A DNA stretch of 11,710 nt, from contig DFIZ01000015.1 of NCBI GenBank assembly GCA_002372855.1, positions 1 through 11,710 of the forward strand, written 5' to 3'. This document shows, piece by piece, positions 1-10,146 of this stretch. Position numbers and translations under genes: made by a program. The DNA comes from Bacteroidales bacterium UBA3684 (lineage in GTDB: Bacteria; Bacteroidota; Bacteroidia; Bacteroidales; P3). The notes beneath the pieces were generated by a model. That model did no database searches. It worked only from the letters and a program-made list of their open reading frames with translations, and was not told where the DNA came from. Each line of letters opens with the position of its first letter. Position 1 is the first letter of the stretch.

Positions 1-431
1 ACGAAGTGGGCCTGCCAGGCCACCTCCATGATGAAACGCACGGCGATGCGGGTGTCCTTGTTGGCACCGCAGAAGGCGTCGACCACGAAGAGTTCCTTGT
101 TGCAGAGCTCCTTCTTGGCAAGGTCTTTCATCTGGGCCCACACAGCCTCGCTCATCGGATGATTGTCGTTCTTGTACTCCTCCGAGGTCCACCAGACAGT
201 GTTCTTCGAATTCTCGTCCATGACGATATATTTGTCTTTGGGCGAACGGCCGGTGTAGATGCCGGTCATCACGTTGACAGCACCAAGTTCAGTGAGTTGA
301 CCCTTGTCGTAGCCAGTCAGGCTGGGGTCCATTTCCATTTTGAAGAGTTCCTCGTAAGAGGGGTTGTAGTGGATAGTTTTCACGCCGGTGATGCCCAGCG
401 TTTCGAGGTCTTTTCTGATTTTGTCGGTCAT
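1..431 (-). CDS. pckA: Phosphoenolpyruvate carboxykinase (ATP), N-terminal part
   Basis: This is the first ~143 residues of ATP-dependent PEP carboxykinase; the gene runs off the left edge. The enzyme interconverts oxaloacetate + ATP and PEP + CO2 + ADP in the cytoplasm. In fermentative Bacteroidales it is usually thought to run toward oxaloacetate for succinate production. Visible family signatures are the GRSPKDK segment near residue 60, a [12 protein letters not shown] stretch, and the [12 protein letters not shown] segment at the window edge, all of the N-terminal PEPCK-ATP domain. The start at 431 is supported by AAAGGA a few bases upstream (ATAAAGGAACTATG) and by the family-like N-terminus [14 protein letters not shown]. 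It lies 86 bp downstream of ppdK on the same strand. I see no consensus Bacteroidetes promoter in that gap, so readthrough from ppdK is plausible. Identity is secure; only the catalytic C-terminal half is missing from the window. Confidence 0.93.
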   Translation of the reverse strand, partial: MTDKIRKDLETLGITGVKTIHYNPSYEELFKMEMDPSLTGYDKGQLTELGAVNVMTGIYTGRSPKDKYIVMDENSKNTVWWTSEEYKNDNHPMSEAVWAQMKDLAKKELCNKELFVVDAFCGANKDTRIAVRFIMEVAWQAHF

Positions 432-452
432 AGTTCCTTTATTTTTTTGAAA

Positions 453-487
453 CCTATAGGGCTTATAGGCCTTACAAGCCCTATAGG
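453..487. repeat. 9-bp-periodic palindromic hairpin between ppdK and pckA
   Basis: Perfect 12-bp inverted arms (CCTATAGGGCTT at 453-464, AAGCCCTATAGG at 476-487) flank an 11-nt loop. The same stretch can be read as four degenerate 9-mers: CCTATAGGG, CTTATAGGC, CTTACAAGC, CCTATAGGT. On the minus transcript the stem is not followed by a U-run, so it is not a classical intrinsic terminator for ppdK. It could act as an attenuator or RNA-stability element in a ppdK-pckA transcript, or simply be a dispersed intergenic repeat. The structure is seen; the role is inferred. Confidence 0.75.
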
Positions 488-517
488 TCGTATTATTTAT
501 TGTTTACTAAGTTTTTT

Positions 518-3289
<2,772 letters not shown>

Positions 3290-3348
3290 CTTAGTGTAAT
3301 GTGTTTGTTATTAATATATTATTTAATCTATTTCATTTTAAGAAAGTG

Positions 3349-3380
3349 CAAAAATACAAAAAATAGCCCATATAGCCAAA
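3349..3380 (-). promoter_or_regulatory. Bacteroidetes-type promoter of ppdK
   Basis: On the minus strand, TTTG (3380-3377) is followed after 20 nt by TATTTTTG (3356-3349). This is an exact match to the Bacteroidetes -33 TTTG / -7 TAnnTTTG consensus. Transcription would begin a few bases downstream, near 3343, leaving a 5' leader of roughly 50 nt before the ppdK ATG at 3289. No other consensus match on this strand was noticed in the interval. Confidence 0.75.
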
Positions 3381-3777
3381 TATTTTTTTCAACAATCAGT
3401 AAAAAAAAACGCTCCCCGTATGCATAAACAACGAACGCCGTCCACCCCAAGCAGCCATCCCGAACTGCCAAAACACGTCTCATCCCGTCCCGGCAGACGG
3501 GCATCCATTCGCCAAAGAAATATCTATTCAACGATTCCGAACCCAAATTTTAACATTTCATTCACACCTCGTCCCTCCCCCATCCCGACCAACATCCCAC
3601 CAACACCCTACCATCTCCTACCATGGTGGGAGTTGGGTGGGAGTTGGTAGGGAGTTGATAGGGAGATGGTACGGACATTATCCTTCTGAAAACATATAAA
3701 TTAGGCGGTTAGATACGGGATTTTTGCCAAAATGGGTGTTTTTGGGGTCAAATTTTGCCGTTTTTCGATATATACAC
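3381..3777. other. Gene-poor intergenic stretch
   Basis: No convincing gene lies between the ppdK promoter and the xerD terminator hairpin. Open frames of about 70 codons exist on both strands (3328-3546 minus, 3420-3650 plus). Their translations are low-complexity or Pro/Ser/Arg-rich, show no domain, and overlap repeats or the ppdK promoter. A small hairpin occurs at 3484-3501 (CCCGTC, 6-nt loop, GACGGG). The main content is the G-rich tandem repeat at 3596-3669. An unannotated small RNA cannot be excluded, but I see no consensus promoter for one. Confidence 0.5.
3596..3669. repeat. 11-bp G-rich tandem repeat within a large imperfect palindrome
   Basis: Four 11-bp units run head to tail at 3626-3669: GTGGGAGTTGG, GTGGGAGTTGG, TAGGGAGTTGA, TAGGGAGATGG. 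The first half of the array is also the right arm of an imperfect palindrome centred on CCATGG (3621-3626): 28 bp on the left (3596-3623) pair with 3624-3651 at 22 of 28 positions. The plus strand has at least four GGG runs with loops of 4, 1 and 8 nt, so a G-quadruplex is possible as an alternative to the hairpin. It lies between convergent-side sequences and the ppdK promoter, outside any gene. Function is unknown. Confidence 0.8.
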
Positions 3778-3810
3778 AACAGCCTCCCGAAGAGGGTTCG
3801 GGAGGTTGTT
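3778..3810 (-). terminator. Hairpin, probable terminator of xerD
   Basis: Arms of 14 bp (AACAGCCTCCCGAA at 3778-3791 and TTCGGGAGGTTGTT at 3797-3810) flank a 5-nt loop with a single mismatch. The stem starts 36 bp downstream of the xerD stop. A strong GC-rich stem with A/T-rich feet fits an intrinsic terminator. The U-tract after it on the minus transcript is weak (TT, then GTGTATATAT), so efficiency is uncertain. Confidence 0.65.
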
Positions 3811-3845
3811 TCGGTAAAGAAATATCGGTTGAAGATAATGAGGGG

Positions 3846-4763
3846 TTATTTTTTCGCGTAGTGGGGATGGAAGGCGGCGATGGTGTTGCGGAGGGTGTCG
3901 CGGGTGAGGTGGGTGTAGATTTCGGTGGTGGAAATGCTTTCGTGGCCCAACATTTCCTGCACGGCACGGAGGTCGGCACCGTTTTCGACCAGTTCGGTGG
4001 CGAAGGAGTGGCGCAGCGAGTGGGGACTGACATGTTTTTGGATTCCAGCCTGTTCCACAGCCTGCTGGAGGAACATGAAGACATAGTTGCGCGAGAGGTG
4101 GGTGCCGCGGCGGTTGAGGAAAACGTATTTTTCTTCGCCGGACTTGACGTCGAGGTGCGAGCGGACGTTGTGGATGTAGGTAAGCAACATGCTGAGGGCG
4201 TGGGGGTTGATGGGTACCCAGCGCTGTTTGTCGCCCTTGCCGGTGACGAGGAGCGCCTGTTCCTGCTCGTAGATGTTCGACAGCTTGAGGTTCACCAGTT
4301 CCGACACGCGCAGTCCGCAACCATAGAGCACCTCGACGATGACGTTGTTGCGATACTGGTCGGGCAGACTTAAATTAAAGGTTTGCTGAAGCTTTGTAAT
4401 GTCCTCGTCGGTAAGCACATCCGGAAGATGCTTGGGGCGTAGCGGCAGGTCCAAAAGGTCGGCGGGGCTGTCCTTGATGGCGTCGTCGACCACCAGCATG
4501 TGGAAGAACATGCGCCACCCGGCAATCATGCGCCGCTGCGAGGTGGGGGCGATGCCCGTATCGTTCAGCTGTGCAAGGAGTTGCTGAAGTTGTTCGAGGG
4601 TGACGTGCTCGCTGTCCGTGCCCTGCTCGCTCATGAAGCGGGCCAGGTGGTCGAAGTCCCTCAGGTAGGCCTGTACGCTGTTGTCGGCCAGGCCTTTCTC
4701 CAGCCGGAGGTAGGTCTCGTAGTCGCGGCGGTTGCGACGCCAGGCAGGTGCGATGTCGTCCAT
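3846..4763 (-). CDS. xerD: XerD-type tyrosine recombinase
   Basis: A 305-residue site-specific recombinase, the usual XerC/XerD size. It has an N-terminal SAM-like core-binding domain (about 7-95) and a C-terminal catalytic domain (about 112-300). The full active site is visible: Arg152 (GLRVSEL), Lys176 (TGKGDKQR), His248 and Arg251 (SPHSLRHSFAT), His274 (LGHESISTT) and nucleophile Tyr283 (EIYTH). The C-terminus ...AAFHPHYAKK resembles housekeeping Bacteroidetes XerD, which resolves chromosome dimers at dif, rather than an integron or transposon integrase. The start at 4763 is preferred because AAGGAG (4777-4772) lies 8 nt upstream. The alternative ATG at 4769 would sit only 2 nt from that site and overlap the mtgA stop (ATGA). 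It is probably co-transcribed with mtgA. I found no dif-like site in the window. Confidence 0.92.
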   Translation of the reverse strand: MDDIAPAWRRNRRDYETYLRLEKGLADNSVQAYLRDFDHLARFMSEQGTDSEHVTLEQLQQLLAQLNDTGIAPTSQRRMIAGWRMFFHMLVVDDAIKDSPADLLDLPLRPKHLPDVLTDEDITKLQQTFNLSLPDQYRNNVIVEVLYGCGLRVSELVNLKLSNIYEQEQALLVTGKGDKQRWVPINPHALSMLLTYIHNVRSHLDVKSGEEKYVFLNRRGTHLSRNYVFMFLQQAVEQAGIQKHVSPHSLRHSFATELVENGADLRAVQEMLGHESISTTEIYTHLTRDTLRNTIAAFHPHYAKK

Positions 4764-4765
4764 AG

Positions 4766-5605
4766 TCATTTCTCCTTGTTAAAGTACCACTTCATGAAAT
4801 CCACTATACCTTCCTGGTCCTTATATTTTTTCTGTTTCTTTGGGTCAGGATTGTCGAGGTCCACTTTCCCCCACGAAAAGCGGCTCTGGATGTCGGCTGT
4901 GCGACGGCGGAAATAGGGCGAGCTGTGCGAGGGGTTGCGCTTCAGCGGCGACGGGAGGGTGGCGGCGAGCTGTGCGGCCTCGCGGCGGCTGAGGGTCTTG
5001 GCCGAGTGGCCGAAATAGTGTTGCGATGCTGCCTCGGCACCGTAGATGCCGTCGCCGAACTCGATGATATTCAGATACATCTCCATGATGCGACGCTTGC
5101 TCCAGAAAGTCTCGATGAGCACCGTGTAGTAGGCCTCGGCACCCTTGCGGAGGAGGGTGCGGCTGTGCGGAAGGAAGGCGTTCTTGGCGGTCTGCTGGCT
5201 GATGGTGCTGCCGCCGCGGAAGCGCCGACCGCTCTTGTTCTCGCGGTAGGCCTGCTTCATCTGCTTCACATCGAAGCCGTTGTGGTACTGGAAAAGGCCG
5301 TCTTCGGAGTAGATGACGGCGGTGACGAGGTTGTTAGAGATGTCATCGAGCGAAACGTAGTCGCGCTCGAAGCGGACGGTGCGTTCGTCGTCCTTCAGCT
5401 GCTGGAAGAAGCGCTGCACCATGAGCGGCGTCAGCGGCGGGTTGATCAGGATGCCCGCAAACACCTGCAGCAATGTCAGCAGCCACAGTCCCACCACCGT
5501 CATCCACGCCACGCGCCCCACCCTGCGCCAGGGCGAGAGGGCGCGCCAGGGCTTCAGCCACCGGCGGCGGGGTTTCGTTTCCTTATTGTTGTTTTCGTTC
5601 TCCAT
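4766..5605 (-). CDS. mtgA: Monofunctional peptidoglycan glycosyltransferase (GT51)
   Basis: A 279-residue inner-membrane enzyme that polymerises lipid II into glycan strands, without a transpeptidase domain. A basic cytoplasmic N-terminus rich in Arg/Trp precedes one transmembrane segment (about 33-54: VAWMTVVGLWLLTLLQVFAG). The periplasmic GT51 domain follows. Motifs are SEDGLFQYHNGFD with catalytic Glu101, GGSTISQQTAKNAFL (131-145), the KRRIMEMYLNIIEFG segment with the second conserved Glu (Glu175), and IYGAEAASQHYFG. The frame can be extended to a TTG at 5629, but the first ATG is at 5605, which I chose. The stop at 4766 lies 2 bp from the preferred xerD start, so the two genes are probably one operon. 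No consensus promoter was found upstream; the intergenic region is shared with the divergent gap gene. Confidence 0.92.
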   Translation of the reverse strand: MENENNNKETKPRRRWLKPWRALSPWRRVGRVAWMTVVGLWLLTLLQVFAGILINPPLTPLMVQRFFQQLKDDERTVRFERDYVSLDDISNNLVTAVIYSEDGLFQYHNGFDVKQMKQAYRENKSGRRFRGGSTISQQTAKNAFLPHSRTLLRKGAEAYYTVLIETFWSKRRIMEMYLNIIEFGDGIYGAEAASQHYFGHSAKTLSRREAAQLAATLPSPLKRNPSHSSPYFRRRTADIQSRFSWGKVDLDNPDPKKQKKYKDQEGIVDFMKWYFNKEK

Positions 5606-5696
5606 AATCTTGAATTCTGTCGTAATCAACGACGAAAGCTTTTATTTATTGCCTGCATGGCCAAGGAATGTAAAAAAAAGATTTGGCGAAAATAAT

Positions 5697-5727
5697 TTTG
5701 CCATATTAAAAAATATTAGTACTTTTG
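5697..5727 (+). promoter_or_regulatory. Bacteroidetes-type promoter of gap operon
   Basis: TTTG (5697-5700), a 19-nt spacer and TACTTTTG (5720-5727) match the Bacteroidetes -33/-7 consensus exactly. The predicted start near 5733 leaves a leader of about 45 nt that is A/T-rich and has no Shine-Dalgarno site, typical of highly expressed genes in this phylum. It should drive gap, fabG and probably the BtuF-like gene. Confidence 0.78.
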
Positions 5728-5758
5728 TAAAATCAACAAACAACAAAAACATTTATAA

Positions 5759-6787
<1,029 letters not shown>

Positions 6788-6796
6788 CGTCCAGAT

Positions 6797-7543
6797 ATGC
6801 TGTTAGAAAATAAAACTGCAATCGTGACCGGTGCCACTCGTGGCATCGGTCGCGCTATTGCTATACGGTTCGCCAAGGAGGGCTGCAACGTGGCTTTCTG
6901 CGGCCGCTCGCGCGGTGAGAAGATGATTGCCGTGGAGCAGGAACTCACGGCCCTCGGTGTCAAGGCCAAGGGCTACGTGGCCGATGTGGCCGACATGGAA
7001 CAGGCCCAGGCGTTTGTGAAGGAGGTGCTGGCCGACTTCGGCAAGGTGGACATCCTGGTCAACAACGCCGGCATCACCGACGACAGCGCCGTCAAGCGCA
7101 TGACCGAAGAGCAGATGGACCGCGTGATGCACACCAACCTCGGTTCCGTCTTCTGCATGACCAAGGCCATACAGCCGTCGATGTGGAAGCAGGGCTACGG
7201 CTCCATCGTCAACATCGGTTCCGTGGTGGGCATCGCAGGCAACTACAACCAGGCCAACTATGCTGCCTCCAAGGCCGCCATCATAGGTTTCAGCAAGAGC
7301 TGCGCCAAAGAGTTCGCGGCCCGCAACATCCGTGTCAACGTGGTGGCTCCGGGCTTCGTGGAGACAGAGATGACCGCCGAAGTGCCGGAGGAGCTGATGA
7401 AGACCTGGTGCCAGCGCATCCCCATGAAACGCCCCGGCACTCCCGACGAGGTGGCGCAGGCCTGCGTATTTTTGGCCAGCGACATGTGCCCCTACATCAC
7501 CAGCGTCGTCCTCCCCATCTGCGGGGGCATGGAGGACGCTTGA
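6797..7543 (+). CDS. fabG: 3-oxoacyl-[acyl-carrier-protein] reductase (SDR family)
   Basis: A 248-residue classical short-chain dehydrogenase that reduces 3-oxoacyl-ACP with NADPH in fatty-acid elongation. Visible motifs are the cofactor loop TGATRGIG (11-18), NNAG (89-92), and the catalytic tetrad Asn114, Ser142, Tyr155 and Lys159 (YAASK), followed by INVVAPG-like RVNVVAPGFVETEM. The C-terminal end reads YITSVVLPICGGMEDA where most FabG proteins have YITGQVL..GGM, a small variation. The 9-bp gap after gap implies co-transcription, an unusual partner for FabG, which is more often beside acpP/fabF/fabD. The TGA stop at 7541-7543 overlaps the first unit of a heptad repeat array, so the last residues may have been altered by that repeat. 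FabG versus another SDR reductase is decided by overall similarity only. Confidence 0.88.
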   Translation: MLLENKTAIVTGATRGIGRAIAIRFAKEGCNVAFCGRSRGEKMIAVEQELTALGVKAKGYVADVADMEQAQAFVKEVLADFGKVDILVNNAGITDDSAVKRMTEEQMDRVMHTNLGSVFCMTKAIQPSMWKQGYGSIVNIGSVVGIAGNYNQANYAASKAAIIGFSKSCAKEFAARNIRVNVVAPGFVETEMTAEVPEELMKTWCQRIPMKRPGTPDEVAQACVFLASDMCPYITSVVLPICGGMEDA

Positions 7544-7576
7544 GAAATGAGAAATGAAAATTGAAAATTGAAAATT
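7542..7576 (+). repeat. Heptad tandem repeat at the fabG stop
   Basis: Five 7-bp units run without gaps: GAGAAAT twice, then GAAAATT three times. In another register the last units read AATTGAA. The array begins inside the fabG stop codon and ends inside the first possible start codon (TTG, 7575) of the next gene. It resembles the AGTTGAA heptads embedded within that next gene at 8087-8166. Confidence 0.85.
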
Positions 7577-8498
7577 GAGAAACACGTTGCCCACTAACCC
7601 CATCAAACCCATTAACCCCATCAAGCCCATCATCATGGGCTTTGTCCTGCTGTTCGCCGCTTGCGGCGGGCCGCAACAGCAAGCCGCTACCACCGACACC
7701 GTCACCGACGACTACGGCCGCACCGTCGTCATCCCCGCCCACCCGCAACGCGTGGTGAGCCTCTCCCCTGCCGTGACGGAAATCATCTACGCCCTCGGCG
7801 CCGACAGCCTCCTCGTGGGACGCACCGACTTCTGCGAGTACCCCGCCGAGGCGTTGCAGATTCCCACCGTCGGCGGCATCAGCAACCTGAACATCGAGAA
7901 GATTCTCTCGCTCAATCCTGACCTCGTCATCAGCGGCTCCATGGTGGGCAAGAAAGCCACCGACCAGATGGACCAGATGGGCACCCCGATGGTGTGCGTC
8001 ATCGAGAAGCCCCGGTTCGAAGCCCTCTACGACAACATCCGCGCCATCGGCCGCCTGGTGGGCAAGGAAAAGGAGGCCGACAGCCTAGTGGAAAGTTTGA
8101 AGTGGAAAGTGGAAAGATTATTGGCCGACACTTCACTTTCAACTTTCAACTCTCAACTTTCAACTTGCTACTATGTCGTCGGCTTCGGTCCCACGGGCAA
8201 TTTCACCGCCGGGGGCAACACCTTCATCAACGACATCATCCGCATGGCTGGAGGCCGCAACATTGCCGAAGAGGTCGAGGGTTGGAACTACAGCCTCGAA
8301 GCCCTGATGCAGGAGAATCCCGACTACATTATCGTGCGCCGCGAGGACAGCGCCGCCTTCTGCGGCATGAAGCCCTACAACACCCTCGACGCTGTGCGCA
8401 AGGGTCATGTCATCGGCATCGTCAGCGGCACGCTGGACCTTCAGGTACCGCGCAACATCGACGCCATCCTCTACCTCCGCCAGCGCATGAGCGAGTAG
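7575..8498 (+). CDS. BtuF-like periplasmic-binding lipoprotein (cobalamin/metal-complex ABC uptake)
   Basis: A substrate-binding protein of the helical-backbone class (Peripla_BP_2, as in BtuF/FecB/FhuD). It delivers cobalamin, heme or ferric chelates to an ABC importer whose other subunits are not in the window. The lipobox LLFAAC gives a lipidated Cys at residue 29 if translation starts at 7575 (307 residues). Lobe 1 carries DYGRTVVIPAHPQRVVSLSP, GRTDFCEYP and LNPDLVISGS; lobe 2 starts at YYVVGFGPTGNFTAGGNTFI and includes ENPDYIIVR. The start is uncertain. The frame opens after a stop at 7569, TTG codons occur at 7575 and 7587, and the first ATG is 7635, which would leave only nine residues before the Cys. 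Upstream residues (NPIKPINPIKPI) come from a 9-bp repeat, and an 80-bp palindromic heptad element sits between the two lobes. Read as cobalamin-type from the RTDFCEYP region, but the ligand is unproven. Confidence 0.82.
   Translation: MRNTLPTNPIKPINPIKPIIMGFVLLFAACGGPQQQAATTDTVTDDYGRTVVIPAHPQRVVSLSPAVTEIIYALGADSLLVGRTDFCEYPAEALQIPTVGGISNLNIEKILSLNPDLVISGSMVGKKATDQMDQMGTPMVCVIEKPRFEALYDNIRAIGRLVGKEKEADSLVESLKWKVERLLADTSLSTFNSQLSTCYYVVGFGPTGNFTAGGNTFINDIIRMAGGRNIAEEVEGWNYSLEALMQENPDYIIVRREDSAAFCGMKPYNTLDAVRKGHVIGIVSGTLDLQVPRNIDAILYLRQRMSE
7596..7640 (+). repeat. 9-bp tandem repeat with a hairpin at the first ATG
   Basis: Four 9-mers run in tandem at 7596-7631: AACCCCATC, AAACCCATT, AACCCCATC, AAGCCCATC. 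Being a multiple of three, they are translated as Asn/Lys-Pro-Ile repeats in the BtuF-like gene. The last unit forms a perfect small hairpin with the next bases (GCCCAT, 4-nt loop CATC, ATGGGC; 7625-7640), whose right arm contains the first in-frame ATG (7635). That could mask this start codon. A dispersed intergenic repeat that has become the signal peptide's N-region is a reasonable reading. Confidence 0.8.
8087..8166 (+). repeat. Palindromic heptad element inside the BtuF-like reading frame
   Basis: The left arm (8087-8116) is built of 7-mers AGTGGAA, AGTTTGA, AGTGGAA, AGTGGAA. The right arm (about 8134-8165) is built of ACTTTCA, ACTTTCA, ACTCTCA, ACTTTCA. The arms pair as an imperfect inverted repeat (24 of 30 positions by my alignment). 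The element stays in frame and encodes VESLKWKVERLL then LSTFNSQLST, placed between the linker helix and the first strand of lobe 2. It looks like a repeat insertion tolerated in an inter-lobe linker. Confidence 0.85.
8462..8492 (+). repeat. 31-bp direct repeat, copy 1 (3' end of BtuF-like gene)
   Basis: A 31-bp stretch from CGCCATCCTC to GCATGAGC, encoding the AILYLRQRMS tail of the BtuF-like protein. It recurs exactly at 10245-10275. Here it is followed by GAG TAG, so the protein ends MSE. It marks the left end of the lipoprotein-containing cassette. Confidence 0.95.
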
Positions 8499-8524
8499 CT
8501 GAGGGGCTTTGCTGGCATGTCTTA

Positions 8525-10015
8525 TTAGTTGAGCGGAATCAGCGTACTGATCTCGATATTGTTATTGGACTCCGTCTGGCCACCCACGCGTGTGATGCCG
8601 CGCTGGGGTCCTTTCACGTCGGTGATAAGGGTCGTCGTAGAGCCGTCGGCCATGATAACGCTCTCGATGAAAGCTCCCAGGCCACCGTCGTAGTTACAGC
8701 CTGTCTCGAAATTGAAGGCAGGCACCTGTGAGCGGTCGCACGTAACCTCCTCAGTCTGCAGTGTAGCGAGGTTATAGATGGTAAAGCTCTGCAAGCCACC
8801 GTTCATATGCGGCTCATAGCAGTAGCCCTCGGCATCGAACAGGCTGTATTGGGGCCAGCCGGCAGGCAGCGAGCTTTCGGTGAGCTGGTAGGTGTTTGAG
8901 TTGAAGGTAAAGAGCGTCGTCCCGCTGACCCAAGAGTAGTTCTCCTCGTCGCTGACATAGACCGTCGTCGAGTAGGTCTCGTACTGGTCGCCGGTGAAAT
9001 AGCCCTCGGCCACAGCGGTGGCGGTAGCCGGCGAGGTGCTGACGTCGACAAGGTAGATGCTGTCGGTGGTCGTAATATATTCGTTCCCTTCCCAAATCTC
9101 AACATAGGCCGAAACAAAGAACTTGCCACCGATACAGCGCATCTCGGGCCGATAGTCGTTGCCTGGTATGCCCTGTATGGCGGGCAGGGTGCCGTTGGGG
9201 GCCATGATGGAGGCTACGTCGGGCGAGTTGCCAGTGTAGCAGATGGTGGTGCCCAAGTGTCCCTGGTTGTCGGTGACCGAGTAGCCGATGTTGTAGTCGA
9301 GCACATTATAGAACGAGATGGAGCTGCCATTGTCGTGCAGCCGGGTGAGGCCGCCATAATAGGTGCCCGAAGCCAGGTAGATGTCGTCGCCCAGTTGGTT
9401 GATGAGTCCCAATTTGCGCAGGCGGTCGCCCGTAAGGTCGCCGTCGACGGGCAGCCCATTGTCGCCGCCATAGCCTACCAAACCCACGCTTCCAAGGCCG
9501 GGAACATAAATTGACACGATGGGAAACTTGATAATTACCTCGTTCAGGTCGAATATCTTGCCGTCGTTCTTACGGATGAGGAAGTTCTCGCCGAAATTCT
9601 GTTTGCTGTGGTTCACCATGTCGCGGATAGCGTCCTGCATACTCTCGCTGAATCCACTATAGTCGTCGCACTCGTAACGGCAGCCCACAAGCCAGATGTA
9701 CTTGTCGCCCACGGGCACCATCTGGTTGATCGTTAGCGTCAGTTTGCGACTCAGCTCGCTGGCCACCCCATTGTCGTCACACTGATACTCGTAGGCGACA
9801 ATGTTCATATTGCCCTCCTCGTCAATACTGTAGAGATACTGCTGGCTGCTGACGTTCTCTTTCGTGCCGTTATGTCCACCTGCCAGAGCCAGATAATTGG
9901 CACCGTTGAGGTTGACACGGTCCATCTTGAACTTGTAGAAATGGTCGTCGTCACTGCACGAGACGAACAACACTGCCAAAAAAGCCATACAAAACAGGCG
10001 GTAAAAGTTTTTCAT
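8525..10015 (-). CDS. Orphan surface-type lipoprotein, unknown function
   Basis: A 496-residue predicted lipoprotein. The N-terminus MKNFYRLFCMAFLAVLFVSC is a clear lipoprotein signal peptide with lipobox LFVSC (Cys20). It is followed by SDDD, an acidic stretch resembling the Bacteroidetes signal for export to the cell surface. I recognise no enzymatic motif. The mature part has repeated short segments of beta-strand character with Gly/Asn/Asp turns and aromatics (for example YLALAGGHNGT, YIWLVGCRYE, IYLASGTYYGG, NYSWVSGTTLFTF). A beta-propeller or similar all-beta fold is a reasonable guess. By eye its codons are less GC-rich than those of gap or ppdK, which would fit acquisition; this was not computed. 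It converges on the BtuF-like gene (26 bp between stops), has its own consensus promoter, and fills a cassette bounded by 31-bp direct repeats. Confidence 0.85.
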   Translation of the reverse strand: MKNFYRLFCMAFLAVLFVSCSDDDHFYKFKMDRVNLNGANYLALAGGHNGTKENVSSQQYLYSIDEEGNMNIVAYEYQCDDNGVASELSRKLTLTINQMVPVGDKYIWLVGCRYECDDYSGFSESMQDAIRDMVNHSKQNFGENFLIRKNDGKIFDLNEVIIKFPIVSIYVPGLGSVGLVGYGGDNGLPVDGDLTGDRLRKLGLINQLGDDIYLASGTYYGGLTRLHDNGSSISFYNVLDYNIGYSVTDNQGHLGTTICYTGNSPDVASIMAPNGTLPAIQGIPGNDYRPEMRCIGGKFFVSAYVEIWEGNEYITTTDSIYLVDVSTSPATATAVAEGYFTGDQYETYSTTVYVSDEENYSWVSGTTLFTFNSNTYQLTESSLPAGWPQYSLFDAEGYCYEPHMNGGLQSFTIYNLATLQTEEVTCDRSQVPAFNFETGCNYDGGLGAFIESVIMADGSTTTLITDVKGPQRGITRVGGQTESNNNIEISTLIPLN

Positions 10016-10059
10016 ATTTTTGAATTCTTGTGTTTATGTTTCATTCTTTTTCCGATTTG

Positions 10060-10090
10060 CAAAAGTACAAATAATATTCCATCCGACAAA
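10060..10090 (-). promoter_or_regulatory. Bacteroidetes-type promoter of the orphan lipoprotein
   Basis: On the minus strand, TTTG (10090-10087), 19 nt, then TACTTTTG (10067-10060) exactly match the phylum consensus. The -7 box is identical to that of gap. A leader of about 40 nt precedes the ATG at 10015. The cassette therefore carries its own promoter. Confidence 0.77.
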
Positions 10091-10146
10091 ATATTTTTTT
10101 CTATTTATATAGATACAATAAATTTCTGTAAAAGACGTTTTAATAT

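Noticed and set aside
3328..3650. Short open frames on both strands of the gap between ppdK and xerD
   Set aside because: They have no domain, start signal or codon bias, and they overlap the ppdK promoter or the G-rich repeat.
3690..3845. Possible dif site next to xerD
   Set aside because: I found no sequence with two XerC/XerD-type arms around a 6-8 bp centre; the only strong inverted repeat there is a GC-rich terminator-like hairpin.
6803..7705. A 300-codon open frame antisense to fabG
   Set aside because: Shadow of fabG. Its MGLMGLMGL-type stretch is just the reverse reading of the 9-bp repeat at 7596-7631.
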